A DNA stretch of 50,461 nt, from NCBI GenBank assembly GCA_945876185.1, contig CAMCMZ010000021.1, positions 1-50,461 on the forward strand. Reading direction: 5' to 3'. Shown here piece after piece: positions 1-7,748 of the stretch. Each line of letters starts with the position of its first letter. Positions within the stretch are counted from its first letter, which is position 1. The DNA comes from Candidatus Kuenenia stuttgartensis. GTDB lineage: Bacteria; Planctomycetota; UBA11346. The position numbers were made by a program, and so were the translations under genes. The notes under the pieces are model-generated. The model worked only from the letters and a program-made list of their open reading frames with translations, ran no database searches and was not told the origin of the DNA.

Positions 1-88
1 AGGTGAAGCGCCGCGCGTACCCCTGGAGGATCCGGCGTTCATCGTCCGTTAGGTTGATCGGTCTGACAGGGCGTCCCACGGTTGGCAT
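1..88 (-). CDS. IS630-family transposase, N-terminal fragment (29 codons visible)
   Basis: Reading leftward from the ATG at 86-88, the 29 visible codons begin MPTVGRPVRPINLTDDERR and continue into LQGYARR. This is the typical opening of IS630-family transposases, where a short basic leader precedes the helix-turn-helix that binds the element's ends. The DDE catalytic domain would lie beyond the window. An in-frame stop lies upstream and no earlier ATG is available, so this start is the natural one. The gene is on the same strand as the SGNH gene it interrupts. Identification rests on a short but characteristic sequence, and the family call is moderately sure. Confidence 0.6.
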   Translation of the reverse strand, partial: MPTVGRPVRPINLTDDERRILQGYARRFT

Positions 89-143
89 GCAGCATATACG
101 GTCGCCAGCCGATATTGTTTAAGACTTTTAAGTTACAGGACAC
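1..143 (-). mobile_element. IS630-type insertion sequence, one end, cut by the window edge
   Basis: The stretch carries the first codons of an IS630-type transposase running off the left edge. Its inner boundary is inferred to be the TA at 144-145, because the SGNH hydrolase reading frame is meaningful up to there and becomes meaningless after it, and IS630/Tc1-type elements are known to insert at TA. The other end is outside the window, so the terminal inverted repeats and the TA duplication cannot be confirmed. Confidence 0.5.
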
Positions 144-294
144 TAGCGCTGCCTTCTGCGGTGGTCGAATCGCCAAAGATGACGATGTGATCCTTGGCCT
201 GGAGTTGCTGGATGGCCGGCTGGTCAAAGGCCGAGAGTGTGGCCTGGCCGAGCGCGAGCACTGCCAGGAGGCTGAGGAGGAGACTGATCTTCAT
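133..294 (-). pseudogene. Secreted SGNH/GDSL hydrolase, truncated after the catalytic Ser motif
   Basis: The ATG at 292-294 follows an AAAGGA ribosome-binding site and opens a protein with a signal peptide (MKISLLLSLLAVLALGQA). About 35 residues in comes IVIFGDSTTAEG, the block I motif of SGNH/GDSL hydrolases, whose Ser is the nucleophile. The frame then stops at TAA (133-135), whereas family members run to 200 residues or more with later G, N and D/H blocks. Native sequence appears to end at the TA at 144-145, where the IS630-type element begins, so I read this as insertional disruption. SGNH enzymes of this kind are usually secreted esterases or acetylxylan-type deacetylases. The rest of the gene would lie beyond the element, outside the window. 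Confidence 0.65.
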
Positions 295-374
295 GATGGA
301 TTCCTTTCGGGATGGTGTCCGGTTTGGTGGTGTAGGAACGCGATCAGCAGAGTGATCGGTATATTCTTGAGCAT
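291..374 (-). CDS. 27-residue upstream peptide coupled to the SGNH hydrolase gene
   Basis: A short ORF starts at ATG 372-374 behind a very strong AAAGGAGA ribosome-binding site. It reads MLKNIPITLLIAFLHHQTGH and ends in PERNPS. Its TGA overlaps the hydrolase ATG in an ATGA arrangement, the classic layout for translational coupling. The N-terminal half is hydrophobic, so it could be a tiny membrane peptide or simply a leader that loads ribosomes onto the SGNH frame. I do not recognise a family. The strength of the ribosome-binding site and the exact 4-base overlap are the only evidence that it is real. Confidence 0.4.
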   Translation of the reverse strand: MLKNIPITLLIAFLHHQTGHHPERNPS

Positions 375-546
375 GTTTACTCTCCTTTCGATGGTACGAC
401 TGATTTTGTGAACGGAATAGCGCTTCTCCATGTTGGACGTTGGCTTTCCCTGATGTTTTTGGTGTTGCTTGGTGATCATCCCTAGCGCGGACCAGTCCGC
501 ACCCCAAGGGGATTATTGCGGTCCGGCCCGCACCAGGAAAATTGTG

Positions 547-2676
547 TCACAGGGGTCGGATCTCGACATCCGAAAACCGGATATGGCCAGTGACTGTCAT
601 GAGACCGGCGCCGCCTTCCAAAAGACTGTCTTCCTGCGCCTGCAAAACTGTTTTACCGTCAAGGGTGACGCTGATGTTTGGGCCATCACAGGCGATGCGC
701 ATTGCTACGGCCTGTTGTGATTGCCAGGGGATGCTGGCCAGGACGGTTTCCGTTTGGTACCAGCGGCGGATCAGGCGGACCTCATGCCCATCGGCAAGGA
801 CTGCTAGGTATCGTTCTATGCCCTGGTAGCGCACGATCAGACCCCAGGCCTGGGCGAGGTGGGGACAGACAGTGGCCTGGATCTGGTAATTTTTCCACAG
901 GCGATTGCCAGTGACGGCGAAACCAGAACCCTGATTTTTCAAAAGACCAAAACGGACCAGCGGGTCATCCAGATAGGTTCCGGGATGACTATCACACGTA
1001 CTGATCCATCCCGGGTGATCGCCCATCACTGCTTTGGGAAGCACGCTGGTATTGGGTTCACCACTGACCGCCACGCTGTCGATCAGAATTTCACCTCTGG
1101 TATTAGTCTCAGAGGTTATTTCCAGGCCTAGGTCGAAAAGGGGCAGACCCTGGTTGTCTGGCAGAACAAACTCCAGCGTAAAAGCCTGTCCAGAAATCAG
1201 GTCTTTTGGTGGACTGCGATGTACCTGCGTCGGATGCAGTTCCTGCAACTGGAAGAGTCCATCCTTGGTCTGGGAGTCCTTTGTTTGATAGCCTCTGACA
1301 AAACAGGTTAGACGGACAGGGCCAGTCGTTTGAGAGCAGATTCCGCTCAGGCGAAGCTTTTGCCCTGGATAGAGCAGCGGGGTGCCATGTAACTCATAGT
1401 TTGCATTTCTCCCAGCAATTCGTCCCAAGAGGGGAGTGGACAGGCGACCTGGGCGTTCAACTCCGACCTTGAATCGGCAGCGAAGAGCGCCGCCCAAATC
1501 CGTGACCTGTTCAAGATCGATATTGCCACGCTGGGCGAAATCCGTTTCCTCGGCCATGAATCCGTGCCGGGCGCCCTTGTGACTAAAGTGAAACAGTGCT
1601 CCATTCTTGGGTTCTGCTTGTTCTGGCCATCCCATGACCTTCCGACCAATGCGGGCGATGCGTTGGGCCTCACGCAGGCAGTCGGTGGTGCAGGCAGTCC
1701 CCTCAGCGCTGGGACACAGAATGCGATCGGCGAAGGGACTCTGATAATCGTAGCGGGCATTGATGCCTTCCAGACCAAGTTGTACACCCATGACTGCACC
1801 GACGTTGCCGGCGTTACAGTCGGTGTCCCAACCAGCCGTATTGATAATACGCTGGGCCTGGAAGACATCTGACCCGGCGAGACTCCAGGCCATCACCATC
1901 AGGGCATGATTGGGAATGATGTGGCAACCGCCGGTATAGTCGCGGTAGCCGTACTGCTCCTTGATCTGGGCGAACACTTTTTTCCAGTCTTTTTCCTCCC
2001 GACACCAGGCCCGGACATCACGATGGACGGCAGCGATCAGGCAATCGGCAGGAATCTGGCCAACGCCAATATCAAGTAGGCGTTCCATATCCGATTCGAC
2101 AAAGGCCGCAGCAACCATGCTGGCCACAACCACAGCCGCATGGACAGACTCGCCACCATGTGAAACTCCAGCAGCATGTCGGGCAAAACGGGCCGCCAGG
2201 GCCGGATCGCCAGGGGCCACCAGACCAAAACCGTCGATAAAAATCTGGCCGCCGATTTGCTCGGCTACCACTTGGCCGTTGAGGGCGATGGATCCTGAAA
2301 CCGGCGAGGGATGGCCTGCTTGCAGTCGAAGAAAGGCCGTGTGTTCGGTGGAATTTCCCAGGTTTCCCCACCAAATGACGCTTCGACCTGGAATCAGGTA
2401 GTTGAGCCAGGTTTTTCCGTAGAAATCTGCGGGTGTCTGCGCGTAGAGTCCGCTGTCTTCCAGGGCGCGAACAAAGGTCAGCGTTCCACTAATATCATCA
2501 TCGGACACCACCAGCGGTTTGCCCACGGTCTCATGGACATAATGCCCAACTTCGCCCAAATTCGCCAACAGATTAGCGCAGGTCGCACCCTCAATGGGGC
2601 GCCCAGCATAGACGCCGCAAACCTTGCCCAGAACCCCGGCATAAACACGTTCTTCGTAGTTTGAAAGCGGATTCAT
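547..2676 (-). CDS. ADP-ribosylglycohydrolase-family protein with C-terminal concanavalin-like domain
   Basis: A 709-residue protein without an obvious signal peptide. Residues 1 to about 330 are an ADP-ribosylglycohydrolase (ARH/DraG/crystallin J1) fold, with both halves of the two-Mg site intact: SDDD at 58-61 and GWDTDCNAGN at 282-291. Family members hydrolyse N- or O-glycosidic bonds to ribose. The middle (about 350-550) looks like a beta-rich accessory domain. The last ~150 residues resemble LamG/DUF1080-type concanavalin-like domains, with the motif YQIQATV and a terminal IRFSDVEIRPL strand. It is the last gene of a minus-strand group after ribokinase and an AraC regulator, 51 bp after the latter. 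That context suggests the substrate is a riboside rather than ADP-ribosylated protein, which is inference. Base composition is lower in G+C than most of the window. Confidence 0.85.
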   Translation of the reverse strand: MNPLSNYEERVYAGVLGKVCGVYAGRPIEGATCANLLANLGEVGHYVHETVGKPLVVSDDDISGTLTFVRALEDSGLYAQTPADFYGKTWLNYLIPGRSVIWWGNLGNSTEHTAFLRLQAGHPSPVSGSIALNGQVVAEQIGGQIFIDGFGLVAPGDPALAARFARHAAGVSHGGESVHAAVVVASMVAAAFVESDMERLLDIGVGQIPADCLIAAVHRDVRAWCREEKDWKKVFAQIKEQYGYRDYTGGCHIIPNHALMVMAWSLAGSDVFQAQRIINTAGWDTDCNAGNVGAVMGVQLGLEGINARYDYQSPFADRILCPSAEGTACTTDCLREAQRIARIGRKVMGWPEQAEPKNGALFHFSHKGARHGFMAEETDFAQRGNIDLEQVTDLGGALRCRFKVGVERPGRLSTPLLGRIAGRNANYELHGTPLLYPGQKLRLSGICSQTTGPVRLTCFVRGYQTKDSQTKDGLFQLQELHPTQVHRSPPKDLISGQAFTLEFVLPDNQGLPLFDLGLEITSETNTRGEILIDSVAVSGEPNTSVLPKAVMGDHPGWISTCDSHPGTYLDDPLVRFGLLKNQGSGFAVTGNRLWKNYQIQATVCPHLAQAWGLIVRYQGIERYLAVLADGHEVRLIRRWYQTETVLASIPWQSQQAVAMRIACDGPNISVTLDGKTVLQAQEDSLLEGGAGLMTVTGHIRFSDVEIRPL

Positions 2677-2727
2677 GGTGACCCTCCTGGTTAGATTCAG
2701 ATGATCCGGCCAGTATCACCATACGAG

Positions 2728-3567
2728 TCAGTCTGTCGCAGTACGATCCTCCAATCCAATTGCACGTTCCTCTTGCAGGCTTCGGCGCCACGCAGCCGGG
2801 GAAATGCCGTATTTTGTCAGAAAATGCCTACATAAATGTGGGGCGCCGGCGAAACCGCAGGACAGGGCGATGGTTTCGACTGGCGTAGCGGTAGTGGCCA
2901 GAAGGGAACAGACCCGCCGAAGTCGCACCTCACGGGCAAAGGTGACTGGCGGTCTGCCCAGGCAGGCAAGAAAGAGCGCGTGAAAGCGGCTGGAGGACAA
3001 GTTGCACAGTTTGGCGAGACCCTGGCAGGAGACTGGCAGATCTGGACGTTCCTCGATGCGTTGCAGGGCCGGCTGCAATCTGACGCGCAGCGGATCAACC
3101 GGAGGACGCTCGGCTTTTTCCAACAGTTGCAGGGCAATCTCAGCGCCAGCCGTTTGAAATCTGAGACTGCGGACCAGGGGATCACTTGATGACATCAAGG
3201 CCTGTTCCATGTTGGCAAGTACAGCGACAGATGCAGATCGGGGCAACAAAAATGGCCGCTGCGGTAACAACTCGGTACCGTCTGTGCCGCGTAGTTCCAG
3301 GTAAAGCCACAGGGTTTTCATCGTCTTTTTGCACTGAACCCGTAGGCGGTGTTGAACCTGGGCGGGGACGACAAGAACCGTCCCAGAGGACGCTTCCAGG
3401 GTGGGCCCGTTTTCCTGATCGACCAGCCAAGTACCGCCTTCGGCAACCTCTACCACCGTCAACGGCATAGTGCGCCAGTTGGTGCTCAGCCCATTCCAAC
3501 GATTTGCCCGTTCAACACAGACCAGGCGGCACAGGCAAGGATGAGTAGTGGCGTCGGTATGCTGCAT
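2728..3567 (-). CDS. AraC-family transcriptional regulator
   Basis: The N-terminal half is a cupin-like sensing domain (VVEVAEGGTWLVD followed by VLVVPAQVQHRLRV). The C-terminal ~100 residues are the AraC double helix-turn-helix, with LAKLCNLSSSRFHALF, the second-helix region IALSCGFAGAPHLCRHF and the family signature KYGISPAAWRR. I start it at the ATG at 3565-3567. An in-frame TTG at 3603 would add 12 residues but has no better ribosome-binding site. The gene lies between ribokinase and the ADP-ribosylglycohydrolase on the same strand, so it most likely controls this cluster in response to a sugar or riboside. The effector cannot be read from sequence. Confidence 0.85.
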   Translation of the reverse strand: MQHTDATTHPCLCRLVCVERANRWNGLSTNWRTMPLTVVEVAEGGTWLVDQENGPTLEASSGTVLVVPAQVQHRLRVQCKKTMKTLWLYLELRGTDGTELLPQRPFLLPRSASVAVLANMEQALMSSSDPLVRSLRFQTAGAEIALQLLEKAERPPVDPLRVRLQPALQRIEERPDLPVSCQGLAKLCNLSSSRFHALFLACLGRPPVTFAREVRLRRVCSLLATTATPVETIALSCGFAGAPHLCRHFLTKYGISPAAWRRSLQEERAIGLEDRTATD

Positions 3568-3613
3568 ACGCTGGGATTCTCGGCACGCAGGAGAAACAGA
3601 CAAGCTGGAAAAA

Positions 3614-4531
3614 TCACGAAACCAGGATTCGTTCTACCTCTGCCCGCTGAGGCATACTGGGCATGGCGCCCAGGCGACTGACGCAGACGGATGCGGCTGC
3701 GGCGGCAAAACGCAGGCATTCCTCAGCGCGGCGCCCTTCCATACGGGCGACGACAAAGGCAGCGGTGAAACAGTCCCCAGCGCCCGTGGTATCAACAACC
3801 TGAATGGGGAAGATGCCCTGGGTCAGCGTTTGACCATTTTCGCGGATGAGCAGAGCGCCGCGTTTGCCGAGTTTTACCAGGACTTCTTTCACACCCTGTT
3901 TCTGCAGCGCGAGGGCCGCCGTGTAGACTTGGGCCTCGGTTTCAGTTGGCAAATTTGTCAGGCGGGCGAGTTCAGTTTCATTGGGACTCAGAACCGCAAG
4001 TTGGGAAAGCAGTTCCTTTGGCAGTGGCCCCATGGCGCCGCCAGCATCCAGAATGACCGGGACCCGCGCAGCGCTGGCGATTTTTGCGGCGGCCAAATTG
4101 ACCGACTCGGGAACTTCGCGTTGTAACAATAAAGTGCCTACACTCTTGATGGCCGCCTGCATTCCTTCGCTGATTCCACTCCATGCCTGATTGGCACCAC
4201 CGACGATGATGATGGAGTTTTCCCCACCTTTTTGCAAAACGATAAAGGCCTGGCCACTGGGACCGGGGACACCCTGCGCAGCGCTCAGATCAACCTTGGA
4301 CGATGCCAGGGCATCCTTCAACATTCCTGCGTGGGTGTCATCACCCCATTGCCCCAGAAAGTGAGTCGCCTGCCCTAACCGGGCGGCCGCGACCGCCTGA
4401 TTCGCTCCCTTGCCGCCAGGACGAATCGCTGCACCAGAACCGGGAATGGTTTCACCGGGCAGGGGCAGACGATCAACCTCAACATAAAGATCGGCATTGA
4501 CGGAACCAAGAACGGCAAGGATGGATGGCAT
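3614..4531 (-). CDS. rbsK: Ribokinase (PfkB family)
   Basis: A PfkB-fold sugar kinase with the ribokinase hallmarks in order: the N-terminal GSVNADLYVEVDRLPLPGET segment, the substrate-binding RPGGKGANQAVAAARLG, and the C-terminal DTTGAGDCFTAAF, whose GAGD aspartate is the catalytic base. Length (305 residues) is normal. It would phosphorylate D-ribose to ribose 5-phosphate in the cytoplasm. The start chosen is the ATG at 4529-4531; an in-frame TTG at 4546 is an alternative. It is the first gene of the minus-strand cluster with the AraC regulator and the ADP-ribosylglycohydrolase, which fits the idea that ribose released from a riboside is fed into the pentose phosphate pathway. No ribose transporter is in view. 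Confidence 0.88.
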   Translation of the reverse strand: MPSILAVLGSVNADLYVEVDRLPLPGETIPGSGAAIRPGGKGANQAVAAARLGQATHFLGQWGDDTHAGMLKDALASSKVDLSAAQGVPGPSGQAFIVLQKGGENSIIIVGGANQAWSGISEGMQAAIKSVGTLLLQREVPESVNLAAAKIASAARVPVILDAGGAMGPLPKELLSQLAVLSPNETELARLTNLPTETEAQVYTAALALQKQGVKEVLVKLGKRGALLIRENGQTLTQGIFPIQVVDTTGAGDCFTAAFVVARMEGRRAEECLRFAAAAASVCVSRLGAMPSMPQRAEVERILVS

Positions 4532-4640
4532 AGGAGTATGGTCCAAAGATTTGATTGGTTCGGAATAGACAGAAGAGGATCTTCAGGAAGTTGAAGCCGT
4601 TGGGATTTCCAATGATTTGTCTATGCTTGTTCCGATTGGT

Positions 4641-5513
4641 TCAGGCCGGCGTGAAACGATAATCCAGCGTCCATGCGGCCGTCTCGCCATCCTGCCAGGC
4701 GCGGGCCAGGTACGGTTCGACGCTGTAGGCGCGCTGGGTGGCATAGATGACCAGCTTGTCGAGCGGCCGGTCGAGGTGCAGATCCAGGCGGCCGCCGCCC
4801 TGGCGCGGATCCAGGTGCAGGCGCACCGGATCGGTCGTCCCCCACACTCCGGTCACGGCCGAGAACCCGCCGGTCGACCCGGCATGAAGTCGGCCCTCGT
4901 CGTCACGCGAAAAACCCTTGGGCAATGGCGCCGTGGCAGGGAATTCCTGGCTGATGCCGGTCCCGTCGGCCTGGGCGAAGAATGGATGCGCGAACCAGAT
5001 CACTGGGTGGCTCCAAGGGACCTCCAACCGCAATTCGGTCCGGCTGGTCAGACCCTGGTCGTTCAGGTGCAGTTCGCGCACCAGCGCATAGCCGTACGGT
5101 TTGCCGGCGATGACCAGCCGATCGGAGCAACTCGCCCGCAGGTGGTTGGTTCCAACCTCGAACAGCCAGTCCACCGTGCCCACCAACGGCCCGCGCGCCT
5201 GGGGCCAGCCGTCGCCGTGGCGAGCCAGGCGGCCGGCGCCGATACGCAGGAACGGTTCACCCTCAGCGCAGGCGTGGAAGCCCAGTGGCCCTTCGAAGAC
5301 CTCGGGCAAGCCTTCGCCGACGTAGGGATCCCAGGTCGCTTGCGGCCGGGCGCTGAGGACGCGGTCGCGGTGGCGCAGTTCGGACACGTAGCCGCCGTGT
5401 ACATACCTGGCGCCAAGCGCGTGGGGATCCGGGCGCGGATCGAAGACCCGCGCGGTCCACGCGCCGTGGACCAGGTCGAAGGTGGGCAGGTCAGGTTCAC
5501 GTGCAGCGGTCAT
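4641..5513 (-). CDS. Aldose 1-epimerase-like (galactose mutarotase fold) protein
   Basis: A ~290-residue soluble protein of beta-sandwich character that I match to the mutarotase-like superfamily by pattern: VHGGYVSELRHRD near the N-terminus, a central SDRLVIAGKPYGYALVREL, the hydrophobic VIWFAHPFFAQADG block and a terminal AWTLDYRF strand. The family binds sugars, and many members are not classical GalM but hexose or hexose-phosphate epimerases. The ATG at 5511-5513 is preferred over an upstream in-frame TTG at 5546. It is divergent from hxlB with a short shared promoter region (5514-5611), consistent with a common role in sugar or sugar-phosphate metabolism. The exact substrate is unknown. 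Confidence 0.6.
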   Translation of the reverse strand: MTAAREPDLPTFDLVHGAWTARVFDPRPDPHALGARYVHGGYVSELRHRDRVLSARPQATWDPYVGEGLPEVFEGPLGFHACAEGEPFLRIGAGRLARHGDGWPQARGPLVGTVDWLFEVGTNHLRASCSDRLVIAGKPYGYALVRELHLNDQGLTSRTELRLEVPWSHPVIWFAHPFFAQADGTGISQEFPATAPLPKGFSRDDEGRLHAGSTGGFSAVTGVWGTTDPVRLHLDPRQGGGRLDLHLDRPLDKLVIYATQRAYSVEPYLARAWQDGETAAWTLDYRFTPA

Positions 5514-5611
5514 GACGCCAGGATGCGTGGCGACCGGCTGTGCCAAGCGGCAGCGTGGCGTCTGCGGATTTCCCTGCTTTCTTCGCCCGGCCGGCGGCCA
5601 GCATCCCGCCC

Positions 5612-6172
5612 ATGCTTGTACTCAGCCGCGAAATACTCGCCGAGGTCCAGGGCCTGCTCGACCGGGTCCGCCCGGCCGAGGTGGAAGAAGCCTACCGCCG
5701 CATCACCTCCGCGCCTCGGGTGTTCGCCTACGCCACCGGACGCTCCGGCTTCGTACTGTGCGGCTTCATCATGCGCCTCAACCACCTCGGGCTGCCGGCG
5801 TTCTTCGTCGGGGAAGCTTCGACCCCGCCGCTGCGGACCGGTGACCTGCTGGTGGTGATGTCGGGTTCGGGCACCACCGCGACGACGCTGGGTGCGGCGA
5901 TGGAATCGGTGCGCCATGGCGCGTCGGTGGTGGCCCTGGTCGGCAGCCGGATTTCGCCGCTGGCGCAGATCGCCGGGGCGGTGGTCGAACTGCCAGCACC
6001 GCACAAACGTGGCGCCGCTGCAACCGGTGCCGTCGCGAGCCAGCAGACCGCCGGCAGCCTGTTTGAACAGGGCTGTTTCTTCCTGCTCGAAACCATGGTC
6101 ATGCGCCGCCATCGCGAACTCGGTCAGGATACGCAACTGGCCTTGAAGCGACACGCCAACGTCGAGGCCTGA
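5612..6172 (+). CDS. hxlB: 6-phospho-3-hexuloisomerase (SIS domain)
   Basis: A 186-residue single SIS-domain protein. Motifs typical of HxlB are the phosphosugar-binding FAYATGRSGFVLCGFIMRL, the second loop LVVMSGSGTTATTL, and the C-terminal TAGSLFEQGCFFLLET followed by basic residues. HxlB converts D-arabino-3-hexulose 6-phosphate to fructose 6-phosphate in the ribulose monophosphate pathway for formaldehyde fixation or pentose synthesis. The partner synthase hxlA is not in the window. The internal ATG at 5612 fits the family N-terminus (LSREILAEVQGLL) better than an upstream ATG at 5540. The ECF sigma gene starts 7 bp downstream, so the two may be co-transcribed. Confidence 0.82.
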   Translation: MLVLSREILAEVQGLLDRVRPAEVEEAYRRITSAPRVFAYATGRSGFVLCGFIMRLNHLGLPAFFVGEASTPPLRTGDLLVVMSGSGTTATTLGAAMESVRHGASVVALVGSRISPLAQIAGAVVELPAPHKRGAAATGAVASQQTAGSLFEQGCFFLLETMVMRRHRELGQDTQLALKRHANVEA

Positions 6173-6178
6173 GCCGTC

Positions 6179-6796
6179 ATGGCTGAACCCCACGACCCGG
6201 TAAGGAATCCGCCCCCGCCGGCGTCCCCAGGGGCGATGGAAGCGATCCTCGCCACCCCGCAGACCCTGCCGGCCGATCCGCGCGAAGCCGCCGCCGAACT
6301 GATCCGGCGCGAGGAAGGCGGCCTGCGCCGGGTCATCGCGCGCTACGTCCACGACGCCTCCACCGTCGACGACGTCTTCCAGGAGGTCTCGCTCAAGGTC
6401 CTGCGCCGCATCGATTCCGTCCGCGACCCCTTGGCGATCCGGGGTTGGCTCTTCCAGACCGCGCGCAACGCCAGTCTGGACTGGCTGCGCCGGCAAGACC
6501 GCCGCCCCGACCGGTCGGATGCCCTGCCGGATACCCGGGCCGCGGTCGGCGACGATGCCCGCTCCCCGTGCGAACAATTCCTTTCCCGGGAGCGGATCAC
6601 CGCCGTGCGCCGTGCCCTTGACGAACTGCCGGAAAGCCAGCGCGAGGCCATCCTGCTGCGCATCGAACAGGGCCTGGACCACGCCGCCATCGCGCAACGC
6701 CTGGGCATCAGCCGGGGCGCGGTCGAGGTCCGCCTTTGCCGTGGCCGCGCTGCGCTGAAGGACCGGCTTGAGGCAATCCTGGGAGGTGACCTGTGA
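6179..6796 (+). CDS. ECF-type RNA polymerase sigma factor
   Basis: A 205-residue sigma-70-family protein with only regions 2 and 4. Region 2 (about residues 40-110) includes the core-binding TVDDVFQEVSLKVL and the -10 recognition segment IRGWLFQTARNASLDWLRR. Region 4 (about 140-200) includes LPESQREAILLRIEQG and the helix-turn-helix HAAIAQRLGISRGAVEVRL. The first ~35 residues are a low-complexity proline-rich leader. The gene overlaps the following zinc-finger anti-sigma gene at its stop codon, the standard ECF pair layout. Autoregulation is likely from family knowledge, but I did not identify the target promoter. Confidence 0.92.
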   Translation: MAEPHDPVRNPPPPASPGAMEAILATPQTLPADPREAAAELIRREEGGLRRVIARYVHDASTVDDVFQEVSLKVLRRIDSVRDPLAIRGWLFQTARNASLDWLRRQDRRPDRSDALPDTRAAVGDDARSPCEQFLSRERITAVRRALDELPESQREAILLRIEQGLDHAAIAQRLGISRGAVEVRLCRGRAALKDRLEAILGGDL

Positions 6797-7359
6797 GTTT
6801 GTCACGGTCCCCCGATCAACCCCATCCGCCCACCGCCCTGACCTGCGAGGAGGTCGAAGGCCTGCTGCCCCTGGTCGCCGATGACGCGGTCGACCCCGAC
6901 GGCGATCCGGCGTTGTTCGCCCACCTCGCCCACTGCACCCGCTGCCAGGACAGTCTGTCCCGCCACGACCTGGTTTCGCTCGCGCTTGTGCGGCGACCGG
7001 AAACCGTGCCGGAAAAGCAGCCGCTGCGTTTTCCCGTCCGTCTGCTCGCCGCCGCCGGCATCGCGATAGTGCTGGGCGCGGCGTGGTTGGTGGTCAGCCG
7101 TCAGGCCGCAGAAAACCGGGCGGAACCGATCGCGTCGCAACCGGCAACGAAGAATCCGCCCGCCGGGATGCCGGCACCGGCAGCGATCGTCGCCGTTCCG
7201 GTCGTCGACCCGCCGCGCGTCTACCGCGTGCGCGGCGGCGATCCCGCCCGGCCGCTGTACCTCATCGTCGACGACCAGGGTTCGACGGTGGTCGATCCGC
7301 ACGGCGGCGACGGCCGCACCGCCGCTGGGCGCGGCGACGCGGTGCCGGTGCGCTACTGA
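6793..7359 (+). CDS. Zinc-finger anti-sigma factor, single-pass membrane protein
   Basis: It starts with a GTG overlapping the sigma gene's stop (CTGTGA). Residues 44-51 contain H-x3-C-x2-C (HLAHCTRC), the ZAS zinc-binding motif of anti-sigma domains. One transmembrane helix follows at about 76-103 (LLAAAGIAIVLGAAWLVVS), then an Ala/Pro-rich extracytoplasmic tail ending in a small hydrophobic domain (VYRVRGGDPARPLYLIVDD). It would hold the adjacent ECF sigma factor at the membrane until an envelope or redox signal releases it. The periplasmic part is short, so signal perception may be through zinc/thiol chemistry instead. That is inference. Confidence 0.82.
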   Translation: MSLSRSPDQPHPPTALTCEEVEGLLPLVADDAVDPDGDPALFAHLAHCTRCQDSLSRHDLVSLALVRRPETVPEKQPLRFPVRLLAAAGIAIVLGAAWLVVSRQAAENRAEPIASQPATKNPPAGMPAPAAIVAVPVVDPPRVYRVRGGDPARPLYLIVDDQGSTVVDPHGGDGRTAAGRGDAVPVRY

Positions 7360-7379
7360 CCGGGATTGTTGATCCCGGT
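7359..7379. promoter_or_regulatory. 8-bp perfect inverted repeat (ACCGGGAT-TGTTG-ATCCCGGT)
   Basis: A perfect 8-bp stem with a 5-base loop directly at the anti-sigma stop codon and ~37 bp before the YgbA-like start. There is no T-run, so it is either a Rho-type or weak terminator hairpin, or an operator for the downstream gene. Confidence 0.4.
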
Positions 7380-7415
7380 CATGGCGGGCGAGGGCCTGAG
7401 CCCAGCATCCAGCGC

Positions 7416-7730
7416 GTGGACACCGCCCGCCTACAGCGTGAACGCCAGACCATGGCAGCGATGGTTGCGCTGCATTGCCGCCGCGCCCATCGCACGGCAG
7501 CGCTCTGTCCGACCTGCGCGGACCTGCTCGCCTATGCCAACGTTCGGCTCGACCGCTGCCCGTTCGCGGTCAAGCCGACCTGCGCCAAGTGCCCGATCCA
7601 CTGCTATCTGGTTGACCGTCGCGCACAGGTGCGCGCGGTCATGCGCCAAGCCGGACCGTGGATGCTGTGGTACCACCCTTGGCTGACGATGCGGCATTGG
7701 GTCGATGCGTGGAGTTGGCCCGTGCGCTAG
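7416..7730 (+). CDS. YgbA-like (nitrous-oxide-stimulated promoter family) cysteine-rich protein
   Basis: A ~104-residue protein starting at a GTG (VDTARLQRERQTMAAM). Cysteines are arranged as in the YgbA/NO-stimulated family: LCPTCADLLAYA, then DRCPF, then PTCAKCPIHCY, with a conserved C-terminal MLWYHPWLTMRHWVD. In enterobacteria ygbA is induced by nitric oxide through NsrR and supports recovery from nitrosative stress; the biochemical role is not established. The Cys pattern suggests a metal or Fe-S site. It follows the ECF/anti-sigma pair on the same strand and could belong to that regulon, though the hairpin at 7359-7379 intervenes. Confidence 0.72.
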   Translation: MDTARLQRERQTMAAMVALHCRRAHRTAALCPTCADLLAYANVRLDRCPFAVKPTCAKCPIHCYLVDRRAQVRAVMRQAGPWMLWYHPWLTMRHWVDAWSWPVR

Positions 7731-7748
7731 GCTAAATGCTTGGGAACC

